From Candidatus Spongiihabitans thiooxidans (GTDB taxonomy: Bacteria; Pseudomonadota; Gammaproteobacteria; Arenicellales; Poriferihabitantaceae), in NCBI GenBank assembly GCA_001543005.1, contig LFLB01000025.1:26362-90361 (forward strand): a stretch of 64,000 nucleotides of DNA, in the 5' to 3' direction. Under the pieces are notes generated by a model. It was not told the origin of the DNA, did no database searches, and was given only the letters and a program-made list of their open reading frames with translations. How positions within the stretch are numbered: the stretch's first letter is position 1; each line of letters starts with the position of its first letter. Position numbers and translations under genes: made by a program. This document shows positions 38,715-47,202 of the stretch, piece by piece.

Positions 38715-40250
38715 TCAGTGCATAGACGATAGCACTTCAGGCAGTGCATCGATGATATCCCCTGCCAACAGACTTGCCATTCCAATTTGCCTGGATATTT
38801 TATCGGCACACGTTGCATGCAACCAAACACCCGCTTCTGCGGCTTTGCCAAGGTCAAGATTACCAGAGTCAAGATTTTGACCGATTAGCGAACCGATAAT
38901 TCCAGCCAGAACGTCGCCCGTGCCCGCACTAGCCATACCGGGATTACCGCGATCGCACACACCGACCGCAGCAGATAAATCTGCAACCAAAGTGCCGGCC
39001 CCTTTGAGCACACAAACACCACCAAATTGTTCGCCAATCGCCTTAACGGCGCCTATTCGATCTTTTTGAACGTCTGCAGTGGAACAACCGAGTAATTTTG
39101 CCGCCTCTCCGGGGTGGGGAGTCAGCACCCAATGCCGATGTTTTCCGGCGCCACGTTTTCCAGCGTCACGTTTTCCAGCGCCCTGTTTTCCAAAGGCCTC
39201 AGCTAAAAAGGCTAGACCATCCGCATCAATCACCATGGGTTTTTGCAGCTCAATCAGACTATCAAAAATCTGCTTGCTCCAGTCACTCAGACCCATTCCA
39301 GGGCCAACAACGACGACATCGCACTGTTCGCATAATCGAGCAAAAGCGGTTTTATTTTCAATACATTGGCTCATCAACTCAGGGCAATGCAGCGCCGGCA
39401 TATCCAAATGCCGCTCAGTGCTTAAAACCGTTACCAGTCCACTGCCACAACGCAGTGCCGCGCGGCCCGCCAATAGCGGCGCCCCCAGCATCCCGTTATC
39501 GCCGCCCGCAATGATGATGTTGCCGTAGTCTCCTTTATGACTATCCGCCATTCTTTTTTTCAATGGGCTTTTTTTCAATTCCGGGCTTGGTATGATTCTC
39601 GCTATGTGTTTTACACTTTCCTGAATATCTCCAGGCAGGTTTAAATCTTCAAATTTGATTTGACCACTGCAATTCTTCCCTTGACCGGTAAACAAACCGA
39701 ATTTTTGCCCGATGAATGTCACGGTCATTGATGCTTTTATGCAGGGATCAAACGCAAAGCCGGTATCATTGTCCAAGCCAGAAGGAATATCCAATGCCAC
39801 CACAGGACAACTGGCTTGGTTCGCCGCACCTATCAAATCCGCATAGCATCCTGATGGCGCACGGTTCAACCCGGTTCCAAAAAGGCCATCAATGATCAGC
39901 CCGGCACTTCGGACTACTTCAATATCGTTTGTTATCACGCTGCCGCCGTGGTCAACAAATTCCCGGCAAACCTGAATTGCGTCCCTGGTTTTTGGCTGCG
40001 ATGCCTGCACCACAACGACCTCCAACCCAATCGCCTGCGCACATTTCGCCACCACATAGCCATCCCCGCCGTTGTTTCCTGAGCCGCACAAAACGACCAT
40101 AGGCTCAACCCCGGAAAAGCACGCCATAATATTTGCAAATGCCCTCGCTCCCGCGGTTTTCATCAGCAATAGTCCGGAATACCCATACTGGTCAATGGCA
40201 ATCCGGTCCATTTCCCTAGCCTGTTGCGAATTATAGAGATTGAATTTCAA
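38715..40250 (-). CDS. nnr: Bifunctional NAD(P)H-hydrate epimerase/ADP-dependent dehydratase
   Basis: This enzyme repairs hydrated NADH and NADPH. The N-terminal YjeF epimerase domain (about 1-215) contains VLCGSGNNGGDGYVVAKCA and LDIPSGLDNDTG. The C-terminal ribokinase-like dehydratase (about 235-505) contains KGDYGNIIIAGGDNGMLGAP, VVVGPGMGLSD, TPHPGEAAKLLG and GMASAGTGDVLAGIIGSLIG. The 511-residue length is usual. An imperfect 15-bp tandem repeat at 39140-39191 inserts GKQGAGKRDAGKRGAGKH before the ATP-site TPHPGE motif, and a shorter one gives NLDSGNLDLG. Both look like recent slippage expansions in loops. Confidence 0.95.
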   Translation of the reverse strand: MKFNLYNSQQAREMDRIAIDQYGYSGLLLMKTAGARAFANIMACFSGVEPMVVLCGSGNNGGDGYVVAKCAQAIGLEVVVVQASQPKTRDAIQVCREFVDHGGSVITNDIEVVRSAGLIIDGLFGTGLNRAPSGCYADLIGAANQASCPVVALDIPSGLDNDTGFAFDPCIKASMTVTFIGQKFGLFTGQGKNCSGQIKFEDLNLPGDIQESVKHIARIIPSPELKKSPLKKRMADSHKGDYGNIIIAGGDNGMLGAPLLAGRAALRCGSGLVTVLSTERHLDMPALHCPELMSQCIENKTAFARLCEQCDVVVVGPGMGLSDWSKQIFDSLIELQKPMVIDADGLAFLAEAFGKQGAGKRDAGKRGAGKHRHWVLTPHPGEAAKLLGCSTADVQKDRIGAVKAIGEQFGGVCVLKGAGTLVADLSAAVGVCDRGNPGMASAGTGDVLAGIIGSLIGQNLDSGNLDLGKAAEAGVWLHATCADKISRQIGMASLLAGDIIDALPEVLSSMH

Positions 40251-40584
40251 AACGTATAAACCGTAATTTCACACATAATTTATTGTTCAGTTACAATTGA
40301 AAGTTCAGTACAGAAATTGTAGATTAAAAAACCAACATCGGGGTCAATATTTGTGAATATTGGCCATTTAATCGCATGTTCTTCCCCACCTTGAGTGTTC
40401 ACCAATCCCGCGCTACTATATATGATTCGCTTGTCTCGTTGGACTCACCTGGTGTAGCATCCGGGATTTCCTGTCTGCGTGCGTACGGGTATTCATATAG
40501 TGAAGATGCACAAGAGGGCAACCACCCGACGATTCGGCGAAGGAAAAATCCGACGGGGCAAAGCACTGTAGTTGGGTTCTTCCC

Positions 40585-40638
40585 GTTCCCACGCGGAGCA
40601 TGGGAACGAGGTCCTGGCGTTGGGGTTTGCACCCCAAC
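40585..40638. repeat. Paired palindromes in the nnr-lipoprotein gap
   Basis: The 520-bp gap 40251-40772 has no gene. It contains GTTCCCA/TGGGAAC arms at 40585-40591 and 40601-40607, followed directly by GTTGGGGT/ACCCCAAC at 40619-40626 and 40631-40638. This pair resembles REP-like mobile palindromes common in proteobacterial intergenic DNA. The rest of the gap is unremarkable; the second hairpin is not followed by a T run. Confidence 0.6.
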
Positions 40639-40772
40639 CTACCCCGTTGCGATGGAGTAGAATAAAGGCAATAGCTCGTAGCTAATCGTCAAATTTTCAT
40701 CGAAACTTGGCAACATCATGGCGCAAAGCTAATTTATCAAAAATAATCGTTATGCTTAACTGGGGCGTTGAG

Positions 40773-41162
40773 ATGAAAACATATAAAATTTCTGTAATTC
40801 TTTGTTTGTTTGTTACTTTGCTCGGCTGTGCAACAGGTTCATATATTCTGACTGGCGAAAGCAGGCCTGCTATTAGTCCTGATATGGTGAAAATTTACCT
40901 TGAACCGTCTTCGCAATACGAAACCATTGGAATAGTTGAGGCCTCTAGTGAGGTTGGATTTTCATCCCAAGCAGCACAGGATAGGACGATAAGCGAATTA
41001 AAAGCACAAGCAGCGAAAATTGGGGCTAATGGCGTGCTTTTTCTTGATAGCGGAGATAAAACTGGCGAGATTGTAGGATTATTCTCTGGAGGTGTTTTTT
41101 ATGCGGGCATGGGCGAGACAAAAACCGCAAAAGGCAAAGCGATATTTGTGATACGGGAATAA
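40773..41162 (+). CDS. Small lipoprotein of unknown function
   Basis: The start at the ATG at 40773 gives a 129-residue lipoprotein with a lipobox LLGC; Cys19 would be lipidated and the mature protein anchored in a membrane. The mature part (about 110 residues) contains TIGIVEASSEVGFSSQAAQD and ELKAQAAKIGANGVLFLDSG, a pattern seen in small alpha/beta lipoproteins where a helix packs on strands (YbjQ- or DUF4156-like in general appearance), but I cannot assign a family. An ORF start 66 bp upstream would bury the signal peptide and is rejected. It is monocistronic. Confidence 0.72.
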   Translation: MKTYKISVILCLFVTLLGCATGSYILTGESRPAISPDMVKIYLEPSSQYETIGIVEASSEVGFSSQAAQDRTISELKAQAAKIGANGVLFLDSGDKTGEIVGLFSGGVFYAGMGETKTAKGKAIFVIRE

Positions 41163-41195
41163 GCGTGTTCCACTGCATTTTAAGAGGAGATAACA

Positions 41196-41324
41196 ATGTC
41201 TATGTATCAAACCATAACCAACCATTCTAGCGGACAGTCAAAACTACGCGCCTATTCGCTGACGTTCAAAGTTACTATGCTTTACCTGTTCGATGAGTTC
41301 AAGCATCAAGGGCAAATGGCATGA
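41196..41324 (+). CDS. Small ORF of 42 residues with strong ribosome-binding site
   Basis: AGAGGAGA lies five bases before the ATG at 41196. The frame encodes MSMYQTITNHSSGQSKLRAY and then SLTFKVTMLYLFDEFKHQ before a TGA that overlaps the next ATG (ATGA). The strong initiation signal and translational coupling to the next frame suggest a real small gene. I do not recognise the product, and it has no signal peptide or membrane helix. It begins 33 bp after the lipoprotein stop. Confidence 0.4.
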   Translation: MSMYQTITNHSSGQSKLRAYSLTFKVTMLYLFDEFKHQGQMA

Positions 41325-41497
41325 ACAAAGAACAGTTAACCAGAAGATTGAATTCTGTGGGAAGGAAGGTCTTTGTGCAGTATTTTGATTTATTCAAGGT
41401 TAATGGCCTTTTTTCCGAATTGGTCATGCACAGCAACCCCACCACCAGCCCGCCCAGCGTCGGAACTAAAATCGCCGCTAATACAAACCAGGGTTAA
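41321..41497 (+). pseudogene. Truncated small gene fused to antisense chloride-channel DNA
   Basis: This frame starts in the ATGA overlap with the preceding small ORF and reads MNKEQLTRRLNSVGRKVFVQ then YFDLF, which looks like an authentic protein N-terminus. After about 25 residues it runs into DNA that is the reverse strand of a ClC-channel remnant, and it ends after 58 codons. I interpret it as a gene whose 3' part was lost at a junction near 41398-41430. The family is not recognised. Confidence 0.4.
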
Positions 41498-41643
41498 GTG
41501 GAAGCCCTTTGGCGGCTCTCTCCTGTTACCCAGAGCAGCTCATTACCAATCTCGATAACTTCGATAAATAAAACCGACACAAGCGATGCAACAACACCCG
41601 TCAAAACTCCAAATACCGTGATTAAGATAATACGTTTAAACAT
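41432..41643 (-). pseudogene. Remnant of a ClC-type chloride channel/antiporter gene
   Basis: The minus strand starts with MFKRIILITVFGVLTGVVAS, then LVSVLFIEVIEIGNELLWVT, an N-terminal membrane helix of the ClC type. This frame stops at 41494. The next frame gives WFVLAAILVPTLGGLVVGLL, matching the LPALGGLLVG motif of ClC helix C. The first half is therefore frameshifted, and everything after about 65 residues is missing. The short flanking frames on both sides show the locus has been rearranged. No functional channel can be made. Confidence 0.65.
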
Positions 41644-41801
41644 GTACAAAATCTTACCACTATTATGCTCAATCGAAATATTTCACATTACAATAGGGTT
41701 TTGCAGCCCATGACTCAAAATAATTGCGCCAAAATATTTACTCATCGAATCACGCGCCTACCGTGTTATTGACGTATTATTTCCATATTATTTAGAGGAG
41801 C

Positions 41802-42914
41802 ATGAAAGATCATAACCTTAAACAATTAGCGGAACAAATTAAGCGTTGGGGCGCTGATTTAGGTTTTGCCCATACCGCAATTTCTGATATCGACTTGGCG
41901 CAAAGCGAACATCGTTTGGCGCAATGGTTAGCGAATAAATTTCATGGTGAAATGACCTATATGTCAGTCCATGGCAGCAAAAGAAGCCGCCCAGCGGAAT
42001 TGGTGGCCGCAACCTTAAGGATTATCACAGTGCGAATGGATTATTTAAATGAAGAAATGCACGACGCGGAACAGGTTTTAAACCAACCGCATAAAGCATA
42101 TATCTCCCGCTATGCGCTGGGTCGGGATTATCACAAAGTTATCCGCAGTCGTTTACAAAAACTCGCCAATAAAATTTCAGGCGCGGTTGGCGAATTCGGT
42201 TATCGTGCATTTTGTGACAGCGCGCCGGTGATGGAAAAAGCCTTGGCAGAAAAATCCGGGCAAGGCTGGTTAGGGAAGCACACCAATATCATCAATAGAG
42301 AACAAGGCTCATGGTTTTTCCTCGGGGAGTTGTATACCGACATTCCTCTGCCAGTCGATCAGGCAGCTACCAACCATTGTGGAAGTTGCAGAGCCTGTAT
42401 TGAGGTATGCCCCACCGATGCCATCGTAGCACCTTATCAACTGGATGCCCGTCGATGTATTTCCTATTTGACCATCGAATTGCACGGCGCCATTCCGGTG
42501 GCGTTTCGTAAAGCCATGGGCAACCGAATTTACGGCTGCGATGACTGCCAGTTAGTGTGCCCCTGGAATCGATATTCGAAATTGGCCGTTGAGCCTGATT
42601 TCCAAACTCGACACGGATTGAATAATCGCTCACTGGTTGAATTATTTAATTGGGATGAAGATACTTTTTTGAAAAAGACAGAAGGCTCGGCGATCCGGCG
42701 AATCGGATATGTTCGCTGGTTAAGAAATATCGCAGTAGCGCTCGGAAACGCACCTTGCTCGGAAAATATTATTGACGCATTAAAGCGCCGTCAGCATCAT
42801 CCGTCCGAGTTGGTGCGCGAACATGTGGCTTGGGCGTTGCAATGCCAGGAACAGGATAGTCATGAGCAGGACGATGTCCCTTATCATGCACAAGAAAGAC
42901 CCGGGGAAAGGTAG
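41802..42914 (+). CDS. queG: Epoxyqueuosine reductase
   Basis: QueG reduces epoxyqueuosine to queuosine in the wobble position of GUN tRNAs, using cobalamin and two [4Fe-4S] clusters. Cluster cysteines are in CGSCRACIEVCPTDAI, CISYLTIE and YGCDDCQLVCPWN. The cobalamin-binding N-terminal domain shows YMSVHGSKRSRP and CDSAPVMEKALAEKSGQGWL. Length 370 is usual, with a short polar tail after the HEAT-like C-terminal helices. AGAGGAGC lies just upstream of the start. In many gammaproteobacteria queG and nnr are divergent neighbours; here the two are 1.5 kb apart with debris between. Confidence 0.96.
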   Translation: MKDHNLKQLAEQIKRWGADLGFAHTAISDIDLAQSEHRLAQWLANKFHGEMTYMSVHGSKRSRPAELVAATLRIITVRMDYLNEEMHDAEQVLNQPHKAYISRYALGRDYHKVIRSRLQKLANKISGAVGEFGYRAFCDSAPVMEKALAEKSGQGWLGKHTNIINREQGSWFFLGELYTDIPLPVDQAATNHCGSCRACIEVCPTDAIVAPYQLDARRCISYLTIELHGAIPVAFRKAMGNRIYGCDDCQLVCPWNRYSKLAVEPDFQTRHGLNNRSLVELFNWDEDTFLKKTEGSAIRRIGYVRWLRNIAVALGNAPCSENIIDALKRRQHHPSELVREHVAWALQCQEQDSHEQDDVPYHAQERPGER

Positions 42915-42984
42915 CGTCCGCTTATAAATTTTATACAGGCCACTTACATGGGTCCTTTACACACGTCCTTGTAAAATTTGGACA

Positions 42985-43239
42985 CTAGCCAGCGTTCAAT
43001 GAAAGAATTGAGCGTTGTTGAATCAATAACTCTATAGGAACAGACATATCTAATTCATCGTTGAACAAATGTTTGTTTTCCTCCAACAATAATGGAATAA
43101 GATAACGAACTTTCTCGTCAAGTTTTTCTACAGTCTTTGCTTCTGCAACCAAGCCGGGTACGTCATCACTGGTCGCGACATAAACATTTGCTTCGGGATC
43201 CCACGCAAACTCTACGATTACCGTTGTCGGAAAAGCCAT
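42985..43239 (-). CDS. DUF1902 (HicB-like) small protein
   Basis: An 84-residue protein with the partial-RNase-H-like HicB fold pattern: VIVEFAWDPEANVYVATSDD then VPGLVAEAKTVEKLDEKVRY. This is typical of the DUF1902 family, related to HicB antitoxins. No HicA-type toxin gene lies on either side (the downstream gap to queG is 70 bp), so it is an orphan or part of a decayed toxin-antitoxin pair. A helix-turn-helix is not present. Confidence 0.72.
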   Translation of the reverse strand: MAFPTTVIVEFAWDPEANVYVATSDDVPGLVAEAKTVEKLDEKVRYLIPLLLEENKHLFNDELDMSVPIELLIQQRSILSLNAG

Positions 43240-43326
43240 TTCAAATCTCCAGAATAGTTGCTTGAGAACATATGTTATGCCAACGGGACACTAAAAGTCA
43301 ATAACTTATCCAGTCCCATTTGTATC

Positions 43327-43338
43327 TGAACCCGGACA
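43327..43338. repeat. TGAACCCGGACA dispersed motif, copy 2
   Basis: Exact copy of the 12-base motif found (inverted) at 17134-17145 and (direct) at 54465-54476; a near match occurs at 56622-56633. All are intergenic. The surrounding sequences are otherwise different. Confidence 0.45.
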
Positions 43339-43403
43339 CCCGAACAAGATAAGACCGAAGATTGAAGAAGACACTCTGAGACCACGAATCCTGACATGAT
43401 TGT

Positions 43404-45107
43404 CTACGGCAGCACCTTGGCCTGCCCTTCTCCACGACCATCCGAAGCCGCGGTGATTTCACCGCTGTCCTTGTCCACAATCACCACCTGCATATTGCCC
43501 CACTTCCGGTTAACGGGTTTAAATTCATGGCCTCTGGCTTCAAGAGCGGCGATAGTTTGTTCAGACAAGGCGCCGGGCTCGTATTGAATGACATCAGGAA
43601 GATATTGGTGGTGATAGCGTGGTCGGTCAACGATTGCCTGAGCGATTGCCTGAGCGATGGCCTGAGCGGTTGCCTGATTGATGGAGTCAGCATCGGCGCG
43701 CCGATGAAATTCCAACGCGCCGAGCAATACCATCGATATTATTCGACTGCCGCCCGGTGTTCCCAGTACAACGATACGATTAGCGGTTTCTAAAAACGTC
43801 GGACTCATGCTGGACAACATGCGTTTACCGGGTTCAATCGCATTGGAACGGGCGCCAACCAATCCATAGACATTGGGTTGCCCGGGTTTGGCTGAAAAGT
43901 CATCCATTTCGTCGTTTAATAATACCCCCGTTCCAGTCGGTACTACCCCGGCGCCAAAAGGATAGTTAATTGATAAGGTCGCCGCAACCCGATTACCCTG
44001 ATCATCAACCACAGAAAAATGGGTGGTATCCTGCCCGTTCTGCCGATCCACCCAGGTCGGTGCGAGTTGTATGCTAGGGGTCGCCCTATCCATACGTAAC
44101 GATTGGTTCAAGCCGTTTGCGTATTGCCTGTCATTTAGCATCTTGGTCGGCACTTCGACAAAATCCGTATCTCCCATGTACTCGGCGCGGTCTCGATAAG
44201 CACGCCGCATCGCCTCTACGGTAACATGGGTAAAATCCGCATCGTCCATGGATTCAATCTCATAGTTGGATAAGATATTCAGACTCTCCGCCAGCACCAA
44301 ACCACCGGAGGAAGGCAATGCTGCCGAGGTCAGGGTCATGCCGTTGTACTCGACCACAACAGGCTCCCTGACCGCCACCTGATATTCAGCCAGATCTTGC
44401 AAACTCCAAATTCCCCCTGCTTGCTTAACCCCCTGTACCAATTTTTCTGCAATATCCCCGGCGTAAAAGCCATCGTGACCCTGTACCGCCAAGGTCCGTA
44501 GCGTTTTGGCAAGATCATTCTGCACAATGCGAGCGCCGATTTCAGGCACTTGCCCATCAATTAAAAATATTTCCGCCGCCTCAGGGGAAGTATTAATGGC
44601 ATCAATGCGATACTCAATATTTTTCCGATAGCGCGGCCCAACCTCAAATCCGTCGGTGGCGGCGTCAATGGCGGGTTGCAAAGAAACCGTCAAAGGAAGG
44701 GTGCCATAATGTTTTTCCAGCCAGACCAAGGCAGCAGGCTCGCCGGGAATGCCCGCCGACAGCGCACCGGAAATGGACAAATTCGGCAGCACGTTTCCCT
44801 GTTCATCCAGATACATATCATGGGTCGCCGCCAGTGGGGCTTTCTCCCTGCCGTCGAGCATGATCGACTTATCTTGGTCGGCATCGTAGAGCAACCAGAA
44901 TCCACCGCCGCCCAGGCCCGAGCTGGCAGGCTCAACAACCGCCAGCGTAGCGGTTATTGCAATGGCAGCATCAAAAGCATTACCCCCTAGTTCCAGCATT
45001 TTTATGCCTGCTGCTGTTGCGATTGGATGCGCGGTAGCAACCCCTGACGCAGCCAATGCGTTGTGACAGAAAAGGCACAGTAATAATACGATTATTTTTA
45101 ATTTCAT
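43404..45107 (-). CDS. ggt: Gamma-glutamyltransferase
   Basis: A periplasmic N-terminal-nucleophile hydrolase that transfers or hydrolyses the gamma-glutamyl group of glutathione. The signal peptide (LLLCLFCHNALAASG) is cleaved near residue 20. The autoprocessing site lies before Thr361 in QDTTHFSVVD; this threonine becomes the N-terminus and nucleophile of the small subunit. MLDGREKAPLAAT, ALPSSGGLVLAE, LLNDEMDDFSAKPG and MLSSMSPTF are family blocks. Length 567 is normal. Four 12-bp repeats at 43631-43678 encode TAQAIAQAIAQAI, a helix lengthened by slippage. A gamma-glutamylcyclotransferase-like gene lies upstream. Confidence 0.96.
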   Translation of the reverse strand: MKLKIIVLLLCLFCHNALAASGVATAHPIATAAGIKMLELGGNAFDAAIAITATLAVVEPASSGLGGGGFWLLYDADQDKSIMLDGREKAPLAATHDMYLDEQGNVLPNLSISGALSAGIPGEPAALVWLEKHYGTLPLTVSLQPAIDAATDGFEVGPRYRKNIEYRIDAINTSPEAAEIFLIDGQVPEIGARIVQNDLAKTLRTLAVQGHDGFYAGDIAEKLVQGVKQAGGIWSLQDLAEYQVAVREPVVVEYNGMTLTSAALPSSGGLVLAESLNILSNYEIESMDDADFTHVTVEAMRRAYRDRAEYMGDTDFVEVPTKMLNDRQYANGLNQSLRMDRATPSIQLAPTWVDRQNGQDTTHFSVVDDQGNRVAATLSINYPFGAGVVPTGTGVLLNDEMDDFSAKPGQPNVYGLVGARSNAIEPGKRMLSSMSPTFLETANRIVVLGTPGGSRIISMVLLGALEFHRRADADSINQATAQAIAQAIAQAIVDRPRYHHQYLPDVIQYEPGALSEQTIAALEARGHEFKPVNRKWGNMQVVIVDKDSGEITAASDGRGEGQAKVLP

Positions 45108-45171
45108 TATGATGTCAGACGAGCCTGCTATTTTGCGGGTTCAATTTGATTGTTTTTTATTGCGCTAAAAC

Positions 45172-45684
45172 CTATTTGGGCACCTTGTTGCCGTATATTG
45201 CAAGCTCTTCGGACTCTCTTTCTTTGCACGGATCTTCAACTGATACTATAACATCAATCTTTTTCTTAACATACTCTTCTGCAAGGTCTGCTTCTCTTGC
45301 CCCCGTGACTACATGTTTTTTATACCATGAGTATGGCTTTAAAGAAGCATCAATATTTGTCGCAAAGTAGGTAACTGCTTCACAAATTTCACCACAGTCG
45401 TTGAGAACGGAGACTGTCTTCTGGTCATAACCGTGACCCAATCCCTCAGCCTTATCTAAATCTTCTTTCTCCGCACTGGAAATATCAAAAAGCACACCGA
45501 GAATAAAATCTTTTTCGTTTCCGGTTTGATAGGCATCACATTTTGCCGACCCGTTACTTTTTTTATGAAAACGAAGATCATGCTTTGTCAGGGTATAAAC
45601 CCCAATTTTTTGTGCACTCGGGACTCTGTTTTTGGCTTTTAAGCGCGCACAAAACATGTTTGAACCATAAGCAAAATATTTCAT
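45172..45684 (-). CDS. Gamma-glutamylcyclotransferase-like protein
   Basis: A 170-residue protein of the GGCT-like/AIG2 fold. The substrate-binding loop YFAYGSNM is at residues 3-10, GVLFDISSAEKEDLDKAEG contains the catalytic glutamate position (the Glu of KAEG), and the C-terminal YVKKKIDVIVSVED follows. The ATG at 45684 is chosen because it places YGSN directly at the start; an upstream ATG adds seven residues. It may convert gamma-glutamyl peptides or amines to 5-oxoproline. Next to ggt it suggests a small glutathione-turnover cluster, but the substrate is unproven. Confidence 0.82.
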   Translation of the reverse strand: MKYFAYGSNMFCARLKAKNRVPSAQKIGVYTLTKHDLRFHKKSNGSAKCDAYQTGNEKDFILGVLFDISSAEKEDLDKAEGLGHGYDQKTVSVLNDCGEICEAVTYFATNIDASLKPYSWYKKHVVTGAREADLAEEYVKKKIDVIVSVEDPCKERESEELAIYGNKVPK

Positions 45685-45738
45685 GTTGCACGCACCTTGT
45701 TCCACATCACACCCACGGTTATTGGTTGACTGGAAACC

Positions 45739-46284
45739 TTACGGCTGCCACTTTATAAATGTTTTTCGATAATATTTCAGTTCTTCAATGGACTCACGAA
45801 TATCATCCAGGGCTTTATGGGTATTCTGCTTTGAAAAACCATTCAACAGATCAGGGCGCCAACGCAATACCAATTCTTTCACTGAACTCACGTCGAGATT
45901 GCGGTAATGAAAGTAGGCTTCGAGACTCGGCATATAATTCGCAAGGAACCGCCTATCTTGGCAAATTGTATTTCCGCAGAGTGGAGAATGATTGCCCTCA
46001 ACATATTTTGAAATAAAATCAATGGTGCTCTGTTCGGCCTGTTTTTCATCGATTGTAGATGCCCGAACCCGCTTAACCAAACCGCTTTCGGTATGCGTTT
46101 TAGTATTCCACTTATCCATATCGGTTAAGCGTTTAAGCGACTGATAAATTGCCATGACCGGGCCTTCTGCAAGAATATTTAACTGCGCGTCGGTCACAAT
46201 AGAAGCGATTTCAATTATTCGATCATGCCCAGGCGATAACCCGGTCATTTCGAGATCTATCCAAACCAGATTTTGGGGATGCAT
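45739..46284 (-). CDS. orn: Oligoribonuclease
   Basis: Orn degrades 2-5-mer RNAs, including pGpG from cyclic-di-GMP turnover, to mononucleotides. It is a DEDDh exonuclease: Asp and Glu in WIDLEMTGL (Asp11, Glu13), the second Asp in the [12 protein letters not shown] block, and the [19 protein letters not shown]-terminal motif with the catalytic histidine and aspartate. The 181-residue length is typical and the start is immediately followed by the family pattern. Confidence 0.97.
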   Translation of the reverse strand: MHPQNLVWIDLEMTGLSPGHDRIIEIASIVTDAQLNILAEGPVMAIYQSLKRLTDMDKWNTKTHTESGLVKRVRASTIDEKQAEQSTIDFISKYVEGNHSPLCGNTICQDRRFLANYMPSLEAYFHYRNLDVSSVKELVLRWRPDLLNGFSKQNTHKALDDIRESIEELKYYRKTFIKWQP

Positions 46285-46314
46285 ATTTATTCCTGAAAAA
46301 TTATATGAGTTAAT

Positions 46315-47103
46315 TTATTGCTGCCGACAAGAGGCCGCTAATGTACCCGAATTGACCTGCGCCGCCTTGATATACGGTGTATAAATATCGAAGCGTATTA
46401 ACTTACTTCGGGTTTCGCCTACCTTACCTGATGCCAAAGGCGCCGCATAGTGCGGTCGCTTGACCACTACGCGATGTTTCGCCCATGCCATTGCGCGCTC
46501 AAATAATTGCTGACTGTTATATTGTGCGCCGACAATATCTCTCAAGAGCATCAGCTCTTTTCTGGTCGCGGACTGTTTACTTTTCTCCGGGTACATGGGA
46601 TCAAGATAAACGACATCCGGGGATTGTGCAAGGCTATCCAGCAGGTCAATGCTGTTCCCGTTCATCAGGATAAATCGATTCTTTAAATCTGGCTGTTCAA
46701 TTTTTCGTGCAGCATGCGTTGTCAGTGCGGCAACAATGCGGTTTTGCTCTATGGCCAGTACCTTTATCCCGTGTCTGGCAATATGTAATGCATCGGTACA
46801 CCACCCTGCTGTGACATCGATAACCGAGCGGGTATTTGCGCCAATTGCGCGTAGCAACGGGTCTTTACCTTTACCGGGTCGCGCCATATTGAAATCCAGG
46901 CAAAACGGTTTTAATTTTGGCTGGCATACCACGCGCAAACTCAGCGCATCATGATTAATTTCAAGCAGAAATTTAGTCTTGAGTAATTTAGTATCGAGCG
47001 AGTGTTCCTGTTCAATTATCGGTGCGTTCAAAAATTCCGCCAGCTGGTTCGCCAACCGGCGACTGGCGTCATCGCATTTAATCGAAATCACTGTTTTTTG
47101 CAT
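46315..47103 (-). CDS. rsmJ: 16S rRNA (guanine1516-N2)-methyltransferase
   Basis: RsmJ methylates G1516 of 16S rRNA. The SAM-binding region is VIDVTAGWCTDALHIARHGI, VLAIEQNRIVAALT follows, and the catalytic DPMYPEKSKQSATRKELMLL corresponds to the DPMFP...KSALVKKEM motif of the family. The start at 47103 gives 262 residues; the residues added by the start at 47112 are not needed. It lies 91 bp from the divergent fabI gene. The usual DATAGLG motif reads DVTAGWC, with the residue next to the glycine changed. Confidence 0.9.
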   Translation of the reverse strand: MQKTVISIKCDDASRRLANQLAEFLNAPIIEQEHSLDTKLLKTKFLLEINHDALSLRVVCQPKLKPFCLDFNMARPGKGKDPLLRAIGANTRSVIDVTAGWCTDALHIARHGIKVLAIEQNRIVAALTTHAARKIEQPDLKNRFILMNGNSIDLLDSLAQSPDVVYLDPMYPEKSKQSATRKELMLLRDIVGAQYNSQQLFERAMAWAKHRVVVKRPHYAAPLASGKVGETRSKLIRFDIYTPYIKAAQVNSGTLAASCRQQ

Positions 47104-47202
47104 TGGCCGCATACATAGAATGTTTTAATTGGGACATAACTGTTAAAATTCTCCTTATCAATAGTGATTTTCATCCGAACAGTGTAACAAAAGAGGTTGT
47201 TA

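Noticed and set aside
43404..45684. ggt plus gamma-glutamylcyclotransferase-like gene as a novel glutathione-degradation operon
   Set aside because: The two genes are 64 bp apart and both families are well known; adjacency alone does not show a new system.
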